Source: Emiliania huxleyi CCMP1516
Lineage: Eukaryota; Haptophyta; Isochrysidales; Noelaerhabdaceae
Length of the DNA: 64,000 nucleotides
Direction: 5' to 3'
NCBI RefSeq assembly: GCF_000372725.1
Contig: NW_005197877.1
Coordinates: 226,919-290,918 of the forward strand
This document shows positions 1 through 8,666 of this stretch, piece by piece. The first letter of the stretch is position 1; every line of letters begins with the position of its first letter. The translations under genes and the position numbers were made by a program. The notes under the pieces are model-generated. The model made no database searches and was not told the DNA's origin. It was given only the letters and a program-made list of their open reading frames with translations.

Positions 1-110
1 TAATTTTAGGAGGAAACACTCTTTCCCCGAGGAAGGACTATAGGGGGGTGTGGGATTTCGCGCAATCGCTTGACTCTGAAAAGCTCGCGCCAGTACCTTT
101 CTGGGCGCTG

Positions 111-117
111 TATAAGA
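111..117 (+). promoter_or_regulatory. TATA-like box of the GPx gene
   Basis: The string TATAAGA lies 56 bases upstream of the ATG at 167, a reasonable distance for a TATA box with a short 5' leader. It is a sequence match only; no transcript start is known. Confidence 0.4.
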
Positions 118-166
118 GAAAGCCTGTTTCGCGGAAGGTTCGCAGCGCTAGAACATATTCGGGAAA

Positions 167-1767
167 ATGCTGTCGCTGTCGCTCGTCACCTCTGCTGCGG
201 CGCTCTTCGGCGGCAAGGTGGCTCCTACGCAGCGGTCGGGTAGCGCCTACAGCTACGCGGCTCGCTCGCTCGTCGACAACTCGGTGCAGGAGCTCGAGCA
301 GTACAGGGGTAGGGTGTCTCTGTTCGTCAACGTCCGCTGCCTGTAGATGCGTGCACACCTGTTCCCCGGCAGCATTTTCTCTGTGCACACGGCAGTTGCC
401 AGTGGCGCGCACGCGACTAGTAGGGCCGTGCCAGCGGCGTGCACGCGACAGAGCACCGCTGCCGCGACTCCGCACCGCCCTCACCACCATCGTCCTCACC
501 GCCATCGCCGCGCTCCAGGTCGCCTCAAAGTGAGGCTTGACGGACCAGAACTACCGCGAACTCCAGGAGCTGCAGGCGCGCGACACTCTCCTCCTCCCTC
601 TGTCACTGCCCCTCGCTTCAACTCCAGCTGCTGCAGCCTCAGCCTCACTCCCCACCGCCGCCTCCTGCTCCGGCGTGCTCTCTCCTCACAGCTCGCTTGC
701 CGCCTCACCAAAATGGCCACTCACACGTCGTCCAAGTGGCCGCCTCGGCCCTCCGCAGTCGCGCCTGGAGTCCCGCGGCTTCTGTGTCCTCGCCTTCCCC
801 TGCAACCAGTTCGGCGGCCAGGAGCCGGGCTCCGCCTCGGAGATCCTCGAGTTTGCGCGCGGCAAGTGAGATCTAGCCGAGATCTAGCCGAGATCTAGCC
901 GAGACTTTGCCGAGACTGACCCTAGAGACCGTAGCGCCGAGCTCTCGCGGCTGAGATCGAGCAGAGACCAGCCGGGTTTGCGCGCGGCGTGCTGCGTGTT
1001 GGGGGCCTCCATCGCCCACGCCGCCCACGTCGCCCGCGGCTAGATCGACCTCTCGCAGGAGCTTGGCCGCCGCCCGCCCCACTGCCACCACTGCCGCCCG
1101 CCGCTTCGCCTCAGGTACGCCGCCACCTTTCCGCTCTTTGAGAAGTGCGACGTCAACGGCCCAAACACGCACCCTGTCTGGGCGCACCTCAAGGCGGGCG
1201 CTTGCCCGCCGCTGCCCTCCCTGCCGCCTCTCTCCTCCCCCCGCTGCCTCTCTCCCCACCGCCGCCTCGCAACCACTGCCTCCCGCCCCACTGCTACCGT
1301 TGCCCCCCACTTCCCTGTTCCGCTCGCCGCCGCCTGCTCCGCGCCGCCGCTTCCCTCAGTCGCATGCCTGCTCACCCCATAGGCGGAAAAGTCGGACCCC
1401 TTCCCGCTGGGCGCCGACATCAAGTGGAATTTTGCGAAGTTCTTATTGGGGCCCGAGGCGCCTCACTGCCCACCCCGCCCGCCTCCACTCTCCGCCGTCG
1501 CCGCCCACCGCCGCCACAGCCGCCGCCACTGCCGCCGCCACTGCCGCCACCGCCTCCGCGCTCTCGCCGCCTCCGCCCCACCCGCGACATTGGTTGGCCT
1601 CGTTTGCTCGCCGTGTTGCCGCGGTGGTGCTGCCTCCCTACCCCGCCCCTAACCCCACCGCTCAGGGCGAGGTCATCAGCCGCTTCGGGCCCCAGCAGTC
1701 TCCCCTCTCGTTCGAGGGCGAGATCGCCGCCGCCCTCGACGCGTTGCCGGTCGAGGCCGCCGCCTGA
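167..1767 (+). CDS. Selenocysteine glutathione peroxidase, six exons
   Basis: Reduces hydroperoxides with thiol donors. Exons read as 167-331, 519-575, 759-865, 1115-1193, 1383-1457 and 1666-1767, giving a 194-residue protein, the normal length for a monomeric PHGPx-like enzyme. Exon 1 carries a hydrophobic start ([14 protein letters not shown]), then RGRVSLFVN. Exon 2 opens VASK, an in-frame TGA at 531-533, then [13 protein letters not shown]; this is exactly the family's catalytic position, so the TGA should encode Sec. The rest of the tetrad is present: Gln in [11 protein letters not shown] (exon 3), Trp and Asn in IKWNFAKF (exon 5). The last exon holds [13 protein letters not shown]. Introns 1 and 3 are GT-AG; introns 2, 4 and 5 fit only as GC-AG. 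Intron 3 contains three copies of an 11-bp GATCTAGCCGA repeat. A SECIS-like hairpin follows the stop. Compartment is uncertain; the N-terminus could be a signal or organelle leader. Confidence 0.9.
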
Positions 1768-1828
1768 GCCGGGCGTGCTTGGCGCACGCCCATCGTGTGA
1801 CCACCCCCTGCCCGTGTGTCCGACGTGT

Positions 1829-1911
1829 GCTCTGGTGCTGCAGATATGACGGCGCACTCCGAATGCCCAACCGCTCCGGCGGCGGCAGGAGCGCGCCCGA
1901 GCCGAGAGAGC
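1829..1911 (+). promoter_or_regulatory. SECIS-like element in the GPx 3' UTR
   Basis: Eukaryotic SECIS elements recruit SBP2 and recode UGA to Sec. Here ATGA at 1846-1849 faces CGAG at 1898-1901, forming the G.A/A.G core. Between them GGCGCACTCC (1851-1860) pairs with GGAGCGCGCC (1888-1897) with one A-C mismatch. Two unpaired A follow at 1862-1863, 12 nt after the TGA, as the consensus requires. TGCC (1864-1867) can pair with GGCA in the apical loop, suggesting a type II form. A lower stem GCTCT/AGAGC (1829-1833/1907-1911) is weaker. Drawn by hand; no folding energy was computed. Confidence 0.72.
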
Positions 1912-1934
1912 GGGTGCTCGCGCCCCGCTGCGGC

Positions 1935-2639
1935 AGCGCCAGGCGAGAGGCGGTGGGTCGTGTCACACATCATTTTCCCACAACACGCCTTGTTCTCCAT
2001 CTCCGTTTGTTTACAGGACAACAACAACAACATGTACATGTGCGAGCACACAGCCAATCAGCGTCACAACACGGGCAGCAGCCATGTGTTCCGACCCCTT
2101 TTCCGTTTTATTGCCCCGACGGATGTGTCTCTCGCGTCTCGGCACTACGTCAGTATCTTCCGGCGAGGGGGACTCCCGGGCGTCGGGGCGGATCCGTGCC
2201 GAGCGCGCGCGTGAACGTGTACTAGGGGCGGTCTGACACATTGCCTAGCTACATGCACATGCACTGCCACATACACACCCACGACGCACGAGCCACGTGC
2301 CACGAGCCACGTTGTCGTTGACCATGACAACGCTGGTGTGTGTCGCGCGAACACGCGAGAGAGTTCACAGAGAGATAAAGCCGTATTCGCATGTGTGTGT
2401 GCCGGAGTAGGGATCCTAGTAGGGATCCAACCCGCGCACATCGGCAATGGACACCAGAAGGTGAACATAGACTGATAAACTTTTCTTCCACTGCGCGCTG
2501 CGGGTGCGGCGCGCCAGACAAGAGACAACCAACCGCAACCATATCACCTCACGCAGAGGTGCGGCCCTGTGTTCAGCGCGGGTGTTGCGGGGCTGGTCGC
2601 GGGGGTGGCTTCACAAATGAGTGGGTGACTCTGGTAGCT
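1935..2639. other. Intergenic region, no gene seen
   Basis: Downstream of the SECIS there are only short overlapping ORFs without family features. CA-rich and CACGAGCCACGTG-type short repeats occur at about 2250-2330. This is probably the GPx 3' end and the 3' end of the facing minus-strand gene. Confidence 0.5.
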
Positions 2640-4480
2640 CTATCCCTTGGGACCCTGCGATAGGAAGAACTTGCGGGGCATGCGAGTAAAGAAGGCGTTC
2701 TCACGCGTCTCGGCCACGAGGCGGTATGGCGCGACGTGGCTGCCGCTCCGGTCGACGCAACCCGGCCGGGCCTGAACATTAGGGCAGGGCGAGGTCGTGA
2801 CTTCAGACGCTAGTAATCCACCGAGTGGAACGCTTGAGTTGCGTCGGTGAGCGGCAACCTGCTGGAGGGCAGCTGTGACCTTGAGGTACGCGTCGGGGCG
2901 GCAGTGCCGCCATTCAAAGATGAGCATCGTCGGACTGAGCGTGCACCACCCCGCAGACAACCAATCTTGCGAGGCGAGCATTTCGCAGTCGAGACCTTCG
3001 GTGTCGATGATGAGTAGCCTACGGGAGGCGCGCCGCGCAATCTACCCAGCGGAGCGGCAGCTCTTAGCAGCTCTGTTCCGCACCCCAGCCGCTCAACGCT
3101 CTCCCTCTTTAGCATGCCGAGCAGCGACGTGCACCGCACCGACTCCACAGCTACTCGCGACCGGAGATCCTCCACCTGAGAACGACGGAGTCTGCCTCTC
3201 CCCTCTCGAGTAGGGTGGTGCGAGGTGTGGAGCTGAGGTTCGTTGGTATCTGATCCTTCTCCACCGTGAGTTTTGCGCCGGGCTTCTGCACGCTCAGCAG
3301 CGTCCGAAAGTGCTTCTCGATGTGCTGCTTGCTAAAGGAGCCTGTGGGTGGGTGGGGTGGGTGTGGTGGTGTGGTGGTGTGGTGGTGTGTGTGGGTGTGG
3401 TGGTGGTGGTGGTGGTGGTGGGGGGGGGTGCTTGCTGGTGTGAGGTGACACGCAGGCGAAAGGTACCGAGCTGTGCCGTCCAGTAGGGGAGGCCTTGTGT
3501 TGCAGGCAGCGTGTAGAATGGGAGCGAGCGTTCGTCCTAAGGCAAGGGTTAGAGCAAGGTAAACGTGCTCCACCGCATGTGGAAAGTGCTGAGCTATCCA
3601 CCGCGTCCTCACGTCTTGAGACAGGCAAGGCGTGCAAAGAGGAGTGTATTTGAGCATGACCCGACTGGAGCAGCGGGAGTTAGCAATGGCGGATGACGAC
3701 CGCTCCACACCCTCGAAGAGTATTGCACGATGGGGTCTCGCATCTAACGCTCCTCCTCGCTCCCGGGGCAGATGCCCTGTGCAACCACGCGCACGCGCGA
3801 GGGCGGCACGTGGGGCGTCGGATTGGCGGCCTTGACCCGGCCCGCTAGCTCCGTCGCGACTGGAGGGGACGCCTCCACGAGCAGTACGCTGGCCCACGTC
3901 ACCTGTTGGTGGTGAAGAGAAGCGGTGACGGAGAAGCGGTGAGAAGGGCAGTAGCATGACAGGGAGAATGAGGGGAAAGAGACAGACTGACAGAGGCGGG
4001 CAGTGATTGGCACCAAAGGGACCTCGCCTTGGAGACTGCGTTGTACACAGGGTCATTCGGGTCGCCTCCAAAGTGGTGTGCGCCCACCTGCAGCGAAGGA
4101 CGGCTCGCTTGGCGGCGGTGGTAGCATTAGCGGGGCGGCGGGCGCCGCCGCGAGGATGGTTGTGCGTGCCCTTGTGTGAGGCATCTCGTAAACCAAACCA
4201 CGACGAGGGAGCTGTTTTCGGGCATCGTCTGGGCAAGTTTGGGATACAAAGACACCGAGAGGCCGAGTCCTGCGACGCCGTGCCCTGGAGTGGTGCGGTG
4301 ATGGTGCAGCATCGCGTGCTGCATCGCCTGCCTGTGCAGCTCCGCACGCGCCGCGGTGACCGGCATGCGGTCCGTGTCTTTAGAGTTTGAAAGGTGTTGT
4401 ATTGCATTAGGCGGCTGGGCGGCCGGGTTTCCCCCCGCCGGGTACAGATCGCACACAAAAGCGCATCCCGGGCCCAAATC
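2640..4480 (-). CDS. Probable FkbM-family methyltransferase, multi-exon, boundaries unresolved
   Basis: Several minus-strand blocks in different frames line up in order as an FkbM-type SAM-dependent O-methyltransferase. About 3910-3760 reads ASVLLVEASPPVATELAGR followed by RVRVVAQGICPG, the family's acidic-loop/SAM segment (usual form xxFEPxPxNxxxL...RVxVVxxAxG). About 3350-3230 reads HIEKHFRTLLSVQKPGAKLT. About 3015-2900 reads IDTEGLDCEML then LSPTMLIFEWRHCRPD, the family's IDVEG...VLxxE block. A C-terminal stretch ends near 2640 (FFTRMPRKFFLSQGPKG). An upstream block at about 4480-4130 (CDLYPAGGNPAAQPPN) may be the N-terminus. A 493-codon ORF across 3151-4632 is mostly a shadow, including a His/Thr run from the TGG microsatellite. 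The start and exon ends are not fixed. Substrate is unknown; the family methylates sugars and small metabolites. Confidence 0.45.
3344..3432 (+). repeat. TGG/GTGG-rich simple repeat
   Basis: GGTG and TGG units run through this stretch and end in a run of nine G. It probably lies in an intron of the minus-strand methyltransferase gene. Confidence 0.8.
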
Positions 4481-4656
4481 TCACAGCCCCCCCAAAAGAT
4501 CCGGTGTGGCCCATTGGGGAAACATATTTTGTCAAAATACAAACCTCCCCCCGAACCACCGCTAAATACACTGAAAAATATAAGACTTCTATGGCTGTGA
4601 TTTGTGTGAGCTCTGTGCCTTGATCTGTACAAGGAACCTACACTAAAAAAAGCTCT

Positions 4657-4926
4657 ATGGAGGGACGTGTAATGTCGTGCGACCTTCCAAGTTTATCGGG
4701 TTGCAGCGTGTGTGCGCTCGACAAGACCATGCGCCGCAAGAAGGCCACCGAGCACGCGCCCGACGTGGCGCCGCGCCGGCTTCGTGACCTGCATCCACTG
4801 GACGCCCTGACTGTCTTGTTGGCCAATTTTAAGGTGCGCGATTTCCGAACGATGTATTGCTTGCTGTCGTTAGTCTGCTCCGCGCTGGTGAATCACAAGT
4901 TGCTCAGTGGCCATCCACTCGCGTAG
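4657..4926 (+). CDS. Small ORF, unrecognised
   Basis: ATG-started ORF of 89 codons containing MRRKKATEHAPDVAPRRL and then a Leu-rich stretch (LDALTVLLANF, YCLLSLVCSAL). No family is recognised. It lies 45 bases upstream of the hydrolase ATG and could be 5' leader, an upstream exon or a separate short gene. No good donor/acceptor pair joining it to the hydrolase was found. Confidence 0.25.
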   Translation: MEGRVMSCDLPSLSGCSVCALDKTMRRKKATEHAPDVAPRRLRDLHPLDALTVLLANFKVRDFRTMYCLLSLVCSALVNHKLLSGHPLA

Positions 4927-4971
4927 GCACTGACAGGGCCATACCTCTTTGGCCAGAGCGACGCCTCAATC

Positions 4972-5947
4972 ATGCGGGCGCTGACCTGGATTGAGCGGCC
5001 ATTTCTGATCTTTGCGTTCTGGGTCGCGGGCGTCCTCCTTCCCTTTGCGCGCCTGGCCAGCCGCGTTGGCGTGCAGTCGCGGGATGACGCTCTTCCGTCA
5101 CGAGAGCCAGGCCGCGCGATTGCAGTGCGTGTGCACGAGGCGCCGCAAAACGGACCGGACGCGCCTGTGGTGCTCTGGTTTCACGGCGGAGGGCTGTTTC
5201 TTGGCAGCGCAAGGGGCGAGGACGTGCTTGCGCGCTACTTCGCCGCTCGCCTGAAGGCCACCGTCGTCAGCGTCGACTACCGCCTGACGCCCGAGTACCC
5301 TTGGCCGAGCGCACTGGATGATTGTGAGGACTCCGCGCGGGCGGCGGCCACGCGCTGGCCGCGCCGACCCATGCTGGTCGCGGGTATGTCGGCCGGTGGC
5401 TACTACGCGATCCAGCTGGCGCTCGTGCTCGCGCATGCTGCGAGCTCCGATGCAGCCGTCGACGTGCTTGGGCATGTGGCGATTGCGCCAATGGTGAAGG
5501 CTGTAGCCCTTTTGTCGCGCACGTACAATTGTTACTCTGATCCTTTGCATGCAGGTCGGCCCCTTCACCCACTTTGACTCGGTTGGCGCCTGCTGGGAGC
5601 TCGCACTCTTTCCACACCGTGCGATTCACTTTGGCTGGTCAAAGCTGCTACGTTCTGCGCCGCTTCCTCACAAGTGGGACTGGCGCATCTCGGCCCTCCT
5701 CGCCTCTGACGATCAACTGCGCCGCATCGCGCCTGGGATCGTCACTTATCACCATTTCGATACGCTCTGCGACGAGGGCCGCCTGTATGCGGAACGGCTC
5801 GAGGCCGTCGGCCGTCTCGCCGCCGGCGCCCGGATGCCGTACCCACATGGCAGCAGCGTGGGGATGGGCCACGTCCTCAGCTGGGCGGCCTCCGAGATGG
5901 AGTCCCTCCTCGGAGCCTCTGCGAGCGCTGCGTCGCACAAGACATGA
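4972..5947 (+). CDS. Alpha/beta hydrolase fold-3 (HSL/arylacetamide type) esterase
   Basis: Two exons, 4972-5493 and 5555-5947, separated by a 61-nt GT-AG intron, give 304 residues, typical of hormone-sensitive-lipase-type esterases. Features in order: an N-terminal hydrophobic segment (FLIFAFWVAGVLLPFA) that may anchor it in the ER or another membrane; the oxyanion-hole HGGG in WFHGGGLFLG; VDYRLTPEYPWPSALDD; the nucleophile Ser in AGMSAGGYYA; the Asp region DTLCDEGRLYAERLEAVG; and a C-terminal His in PYPHGSSVGMGHVLS. It is expected to hydrolyse short acyl or aryl esters; the substrate is unknown. The join APM|VGPFTHFDS keeps the frame. Its stop is one base from the stop of the facing RNase H gene, so the transcripts must overlap at their 3' ends. 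Confidence 0.85.
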
Positions 5948-5948
5948 G

Positions 5949-6899
5949 TCATCGGGGATCGGGCGCCGGCGGTGGGGTAGGCCTCTGGGACGTCAATTTT
6001 GCAGCGTCAAGGTGGCGCCGAGGCGCGCTGAATGCAAGATAACACTGTTTTGGGTAGACCGTTCCACCGAGGTCATTACCTCTAATCGTACCAACGGCGG
6101 AAAAGGTGGACATAATCCCTCCCGGCCCACCGGCGCCGCCAAGCATCGACCATCGGCCTCCCCGCAGCGGCACGTGGACGATGAGGTTGCCGACGTCGTG
6201 CCCCGCGCTCGTGATGGCTTCGCGGATGGTGAACCGTTCGAGCCCTTGTTGCACGAGCCCGCGTAGCTTGCGCTGTCCGCCTGCCCAGCTGACCGTTCCG
6301 TCTCTCCCCTGTGGTCCGTATGCGATCAGAGACGCCTCCCGAGCCAGCTTGCCGTCGTGTGGGTCTTCCACTTTGCGCCCGAGGTAGGCCTTGGCGACGA
6401 CGTCGGCGTAGTGGTTCGGGAAGACGCCGCAGTGTGCGCACACCCATTGGATGACTAGGTCTCCGCCCGCCCGTCGCCACCTGGCCGCCCTGAGGCTGAT
6501 TCGTTCGAGCAGGGCTGGGCGGTGATGTTTGTACAGGTGCCAGGCGCTCCCTGTCTGCTCCGCCGTCTGGACTGCTTCGATGGCTGGGTTGCAGTCGCTG
6601 AGGATGAGCAGCCTGGGGGCCTCTGTGCCCCGTGGGCTGGCCTCCGCCCTGAGCATGCAGGCATCGATCGCGGTGAGCTCGGCGTCGGCGATGCTGCTGC
6701 CTGGCGGTAGCGCCCCTCCGTATGCTGTTGGTGTGCCGTCGTCGCCAACCCCGTGCCACACTCCCCATGCGGCGAGGCCTTCCCCGGCCTCTCCGCGCGG
6801 GGCAAAGCTGCCGTCGGTGGCGCAAGCGTCGGTGAAGTCGATCGTGTCGTGGAGCGTGATACTCATCCGCGCCATGGTCGCCGTCACGCCTGCGTTCAT
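5949..6899 (-). CDS. RNase H (type I) domain protein
   Basis: 316-codon single ORF from an ATG. Residues about 25-175 form an RNase HI-like fold with all four acidic residues: D29 in ATDGS, E74 in ADAELTAID, D102 in LILSDCNPA and D166 in FPNHYADVVAKAY. RNase H cuts RNA in RNA-DNA hybrids. The rest (about 190-316) is Gly/Arg-rich and unrecognised. Stand-alone domains with the TDGS...ADAELTAI...ADxxAK layout often come from non-LTR retrotransposons, but no reverse transcriptase or endonuclease ORF lies beside it. It is therefore either a captured domain or a fragment of a LINE-type element. The ORF is open and ends tail to tail with the hydrolase. Confidence 0.7.
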   Translation of the reverse strand: MNAGVTATMARMSITLHDTIDFTDACATDGSFAPRGEAGEGLAAWGVWHGVGDDGTPTAYGGALPPGSSIADAELTAIDACMLRAEASPRGTEAPRLLILSDCNPAIEAVQTAEQTGSAWHLYKHHRPALLERISLRAARWRRAGGDLVIQWVCAHCGVFPNHYADVVAKAYLGRKVEDPHDGKLAREASLIAYGPQGRDGTVSWAGGQRKLRGLVQQGLERFTIREAITSAGHDVGNLIVHVPLRGGRWSMLGGAGGPGGIMSTFSAVGTIRGNDLGGTVYPKQCYLAFSAPRRHLDAAKLTSQRPTPPPAPDPR

Positions 6900-7227
6900 G
6901 GTCTTGGCTTCCCGCCATCCGACCTGTGAGTTTTATGTGTGAGTGTTGCTATTACTGTGCAGCACTCTGACATACCTCGACGAGCGACAGCAATGTCAGC
7001 GCGACATAGACGTGCTCTGGCGGCGCCTCGGCCCCAGGCGCCCGGGTCGCCAGGGAGCGGCGCACAACCTTTGTGCAACTCTGAGGGCGACCATGGATCA
7101 TGGTCCACACACCACACACGGTACCGTGCAGTGCAGACCGCACCCCGGTGTAAGCCGAAAAGCCGGTACGCGGTAGAGACCGCGCTCCTGCGCGGGTCCT
7201 GGGGTAAAAATCAAATTTACTTTTGTG
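6900..7227. other. Intergenic, no gene seen
   Basis: Only short shadow ORFs are present. The stretch would hold the promoter of the minus-strand RNase H gene and the 3' end of the minus-strand LRR gene. Confidence 0.5.
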
Positions 7228-8418
7228 TCACGGAGCCGGACTCCAAGAGTGCGCCGGTCTGGGTCTCTCCCCCGCCAAGGCTGTGGCCGCCCGGCAGTCC
7301 CCGGCCGCCCCAACCTCCGCGAGCTGCAGGCTGAGGGCAATGCTCAGCTCCGCGCGACTGGCGCCCACCCCTCGCAGCGCCGCGACGCCCTCGGGGCCGA
7401 TGCGATTCGAGGCTAGGGTGAGCCGAACGAGCCGGGCGGCGCCGCCGAGGCCGAGCGCGGTGGCGAGACCGACGGCGCCCCTTGCCCCCACCTGGTTGTT
7501 TGACAGGCGAAGCTCGATTAGCTCGTCAAAGACGTGGAAGGCGTCGGTGAGTGCCGAGACGCCGCTGCTGCCGATCGCGTTGCCCCCCACCTCGTTCCCA
7601 AGGCTGAGCCGCCCCAGCCTCTGCCCTCCCGCCGCCAGCCCTCGCACGAGCGCCTCGGCGCCGGCGTCGCCAAGGCCGTTCGCCTCGAGGCTCAGCTCGC
7701 GCAGGCGGGGTGCGCCACCGCGCCCCAGCGCGTCGGCGAGCTCGGAGACTCCCGCGTCGCCGATTCGGTTCCAGCCGAGGAGGAGCGAGGCGAGCGCCCC
7801 CGCGCTGTGCACCGCGATCGCCTCGGCGAGGGCGGATGCGCCGCGGCAGCCGATGCAGTTTGAGTCGAGACGGAGGGTCTTCAGCAGCGGTGCGAGGCCG
7901 AGGAGCGGCGCGAGGGCGGCCGCGCCGGAGCAGCCGATCTGGTTGCAGCCGAAGTCGAGCGTGCAGAGCCGGGCGAGGCGCAAAGCGACCGGGCCCGCCA
8001 GCAGCCCGGCGAGCGCGCCGCAGTCGGCGTCGGTGAGGCCGCGGACGCAGCACTGCAGCGTGTCGACGCCTCGTCTCTCTGCGTCATCCAGCAGATAGGC
8101 GGCGAGCCCGGCCGCGGCGGCCGCCTCCTCGAGAACCGCCTCGCCGAGGCATAGCTTTGTGCAGAGGATGCCCAGGCCGCTGGTCCCGGCCCCACCGCTT
8201 GCGGCGTCGCTACTAAGGTCGGCGGCGCTGCCCTCTGCAGAGGTTGGACTCGGCGCCGCAACGGGAGAGGGTGGCGCTGGCGGCGCGACATAGTGCGACA
8301 CACTCGTCAGCTCGGTGCCGGCGGAGTGCTGCCTTCTGCCGTGGAGGAGCGGCCGCGACTGATCACACTCGTCGACGTCGTGGCCATCGAGCAGCACAAA
8401 GACATGGTTGCGACTCAT
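7228..8418 (-). CDS. Leucine-rich-repeat (RNI/NLRC3-like) protein
   Basis: About 396 residues from the first ATG at 8418 (the ORF stays open upstream without an ATG). Residues about 120-360 contain tandem LRRs of the ribonuclease-inhibitor/NOD type, for example LKTLRLDSNCIGCRGASALA, LASLLLGWNRIGDAGVSELA, LRELSLEANGLGDAGAEALV and LIELRLSNNQVGARGAVGLA. Repeats are about 28-30 residues long. No NACHT, F-box or kinase domain is seen; the first 110 residues are Pro/Ala/Ser-rich. Such proteins bind other proteins; the partner is unknown. It is divergent from the ankyrin-RING gene with 248 bp between starts, so a shared promoter is possible. Confidence 0.8.
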   Translation of the reverse strand: MSRNHVFVLLDGHDVDECDQSRPLLHGRRQHSAGTELTSVSHYVAPPAPPSPVAAPSPTSAEGSAADLSSDAASGGAGTSGLGILCTKLCLGEAVLEEAAAAAGLAAYLLDDAERRGVDTLQCCVRGLTDADCGALAGLLAGPVALRLARLCTLDFGCNQIGCSGAAALAPLLGLAPLLKTLRLDSNCIGCRGASALAEAIAVHSAGALASLLLGWNRIGDAGVSELADALGRGGAPRLRELSLEANGLGDAGAEALVRGLAAGGQRLGRLSLGNEVGGNAIGSSGVSALTDAFHVFDELIELRLSNNQVGARGAVGLATALGLGGAARLVRLTLASNRIGPEGVAALRGVGASRAELSIALSLQLAEVGAAGDCRAATALAGERPRPAHSWSPAP

Positions 8419-8666
8419 GGCGAACGCCTTCACCACGGGAGCCGCTCAAGCGATTCTGCGAGGATCCGGCGCAGAGGGGCACCCGGAGGGATGCTCAACC
8501 GCTCCCTGCCCACTGCCTTCCTCGGCGTCCTGTTCGCAATAAATAAAAAGAACGCGTCTTTTTTTCAATCCCCCCCAATCGCCATTCTCTTGCTCACGAG
8601 CTGTAAATTCTGGGCAAACGGGCAAACAAGAAGAAAATACCGGGAAAAAGGAATTGGACCTCAACA
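8419..8666. promoter_or_regulatory. Divergent intergenic/promoter region
   Basis: This 248-bp gap separates the start of the minus-strand LRR gene from the start of the plus-strand ankyrin-RING gene. It is AT-richer than its surroundings (T8 run, AATAAATAAAAAG). It must hold both promoters, but no specific factor site is recognised. Confidence 0.4.

Noticed and set aside
531-533. Reading the GPx TGA as a true stop or pseudogene mark
   Set aside because: All downstream exons keep frame, catalytic partners are intact and a SECIS-like hairpin follows.
3151-4632. 493-codon minus-strand ORF as a single gene
   Set aside because: Its composition is Arg/Pro/His-rich, it runs through a TGG microsatellite as poly-His, and the FkbM-like blocks lie in other frames; most of it is a shadow.
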